Program-made: the position numbers and the translations under genes | Shown here: piece after piece, positions 4,358 through 5,580 of the stretch | How positions within the stretch are numbered: position 1 is the first letter of the stretch | How the letters are laid out: each line of letters starts with the position of its first letter | DNA from: CAYYKK01 sp964467935 | GTDB taxonomy: Bacteria; Myxococcota_A; Polyangia; Polyangiales; Polyangiaceae | Length of the DNA: 5,580 bases | Assembly: GCA_964467935.1 (NCBI GenBank) | Contig: CAYYKK010000412.1 | Coordinates: forward strand, 1 to 5,580 | Reading direction: 5' to 3' | The notes under the pieces: generated by a model | Databases searched by the model: none | What the model was told of the DNA's origin: nothing | The model's input: the letters and a program-made list of their open reading frames with translations, nothing else

Positions 4358-5560
4358 TCACCGCAGCCGGCGATCCTCGGCGGTCGCTTCGTCCACGAGG
4401 GCGTCGGCGATCGCGTCGGCCTCCAGCTCCTCGGCCTCCCGCGTCCCGTTCTTCGGCGCTCCCGAGGGCGCAGCGGCGATCCGAACGCGCTCGCCGCCCG
4501 TCGCGGGCTCGGCCGGCGCGCGCTCCTCGAACGCCTCGAGCGCCCTCGGCGCGGCGCGCTCGAGCCACCTCCGGACCGACGGATCGGCGAGGTCGCGCTC
4601 GAGCCGCTGGGCCTCCGCGAGGCCGAGCCCCGCGGGCGCGTGCGTCGCGCGAACCAGATCGGCGAGCACCTCCACCGGCCGATCGAGCGAGACGCCCGGC
4701 GGCCGCGCCTCGGCGAGGCGCGCCGCTTCGAGCAGCGCACCCTCGTTTGCGAACGCGACGAGCTCGACCGAGAAGACGGCGCGACCCCGCGACGCATAGT
4801 CGTCGCCGAGGGCCTCGACCTCGCTCCTCGCGTCGTCGACGCGACCGAGCGCGGCGTGCGCGAGCGCGCGCGCCGCTCGCAACGAGGGGATGAGCGCGTC
4901 GGAGGCGACCGCGCGCATCAGTCTCCGCTCGAGCCGCGAGAGGGCGCGCGCCGCCTGCTCGGCGGAGGCCTCGAAGTCGCCGGCGCGCGCGTGGAGCTCC
5001 GCGAGCGCGAGCCGCGCTTGCCCGCCGATGATCGGGTCGGAGGTCTGCGCGATCGCCTCGAGCTCGCCGCGCACTTCGTCGTCGGGCGCGCGCGCGACGC
5101 CGACCAGGCGATCGAGCAAGCGTCGACTGCGCGTCGAGAGCGACCGGACGCGCATCGCCGAGAGCGCGACGAGCGCGACGACGAAGAGCGCGGGCAGGCC
5201 GATCGTGACGGCGAGCAGCAGCTCGCTCGGGTTCGCCGCGCGATCCTGTCCCGTGGCGAACCAGAGGCCGGCCATCGCGGCGACGAGCCCGACCCAGACG
5301 CCCACCGTCGCGGCGATGCGCTTGGCTGGACCCCAGTCGATGGGGGCAGGCGCCTCGTCCGGCCGACGCGCCGCGGGGGCGGCGACGCGCTCGTCGGTCT
5401 CCGCCGCTGACGCTTCGCGGACGAAGGGCGCGACCTCCGGGAGCACGCGCTCGATCCAGTCCTCCTCGTCGAGCGCCTCGTCCGCCGAGCGCCTCGCGGT
5501 CGTGGTGCGGCGGTACGCGGTGCTCGCGGGGGACGCGAGCATGCGCTCGAACCCGCGCAC
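4358..5560 (-). CDS. Two-helix membrane protein with TPR-like domain, possibly continuing past the right edge
   Basis: The protein is 400 residues from GTG 5560, or 394 from the ATG at 5542. Neither has a clear Shine-Dalgarno sequence, and the frame is open to the window edge ('PRERALV' precedes), so the true N-terminus may lie outside. Residues 28-75 are acidic and Pro/Ala-rich ('LDEEDWIERVLPEV'). Membrane helices are at about 83-103 and 113-136. They are flanked by K80/R81 and a basic stretch 'RVRSLSTRSRRLLDR', so both ends should be cytoplasmic with a short periplasmic turn. Residues 145-345 are helical with TPR-like units, clearest at 'ARLALAELHARAGDFEASA' (182-200) and around 228-250 ('ALAHAALGRVDDARSEVEAL'). 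The C-terminal tail 373-397 is acidic. The likely role is a membrane-anchored scaffold binding protein partners; no enzyme motif is visible. It converges on the small lipoprotein gene with a 17-bp gap and is not in an operon with anything else visible. The family is not recognised. Confidence 0.72.
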   Translation of the reverse strand: MRGFERMLASPASTAYRRTTTARRSADEALDEEDWIERVLPEVAPFVREASAAETDERVAAPAARRPDEAPAPIDWGPAKRIAATVGVWVGLVAAMAGLWFATGQDRAANPSELLLAVTIGLPALFVVALVALSAMRVRSLSTRSRRLLDRLVGVARAPDDEVRGELEAIAQTSDPIIGGQARLALAELHARAGDFEASAEQAARALSRLERRLMRAVASDALIPSLRAARALAHAALGRVDDARSEVEALGDDYASRGRAVFSVELVAFANEGALLEAARLAEARPPGVSLDRPVEVLADLVRATHAPAGLGLAEAQRLERDLADPSVRRWLERAAPRALEAFEERAPAEPATGGERVRIAAAPSGAPKNGTREAEELEADAIADALVDEATAEDRRLR

Positions 5561-5580
5561 GAGCGCGCGCTCGCGGGGCG

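Noticed and set aside
4181..5410. Plus-strand open frame of 409 codons opposite the two-helix TPR gene
   Set aside because: It is Arg/Glu-rich with no membrane or domain pattern and overlaps the small lipoprotein gene; the minus strand shows two clean membrane helices and helical repeats.
1..5580. CRISPR array, insertion sequence, tRNA/rRNA, toxin-antitoxin or defence genes
   Set aside because: I saw no spaced repeats, transposase motifs, terminal inverted repeats, tRNA-like folds or known defence domains on either strand.

Overview
The window is very GC-rich bacterial DNA with dense genes, strong G/C bias at third codon positions and Arg-rich open frames opposite the real genes. Two lipoprotein signals, a CAP-domain protein with an unusual N-terminal half, and a Thr/Gly/Ala linker (GTGGAGGAGG type) on a small lipoprotein point to a myxobacterium (Myxococcota, probably class Polyangia: Sorangium/Sandaracinus-like). 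This assignment is an inference from style; no rRNA or other marker gene is present.

Layout. (1) 36-2593, plus strand: a TPR-containing lipoprotein and a secreted three-part protein ending in a CAP (SCP/YkwD) domain. They overlap by ATGA and form one translationally coupled unit. (2) 2618-3403, minus strand: a 261-residue member of the aldo/keto reductase fold in which none of the four classical catalytic residues is seen. It converges on the CAP gene, and both stop codons lie in the arms of an 8-bp inverted repeat. (3) 3404-3492: an 89-bp divergent intergenic region with a leaderless-type promoter for the reductase gene and, on the other side, a lone perfect Shine-Dalgarno sequence, an 11-bp-spaced direct repeat and a normal ribosome binding site. 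(4) 3493-4340, plus strand: a signal-peptide protein with two membrane helices flanking a two-cysteine loop, followed through a GTGA overlap by a 72-residue Cys-rich lipoprotein. (5) 4358 to the right edge, minus strand: a protein with two membrane helices and a TPR-like helical domain, whose reading frame stays open to the window edge.

Five of the six genes encode predicted envelope or exported proteins, and only the reductase-like protein looks cytosolic. The two plus-strand pairs are probably operons of envelope components, but the window does not reveal a shared pathway. I see no mobile element, CRISPR array, tRNA/rRNA, toxin-antitoxin pair or recognised defence system. The most interesting items are the reductase-like protein without the catalytic residues, two starts that share the same TANNNT-7 nt-start layout of leaderless genes, the inverted repeat joining two convergent stop codons, and an AT-rich hairpin at the start of the 3493 gene.
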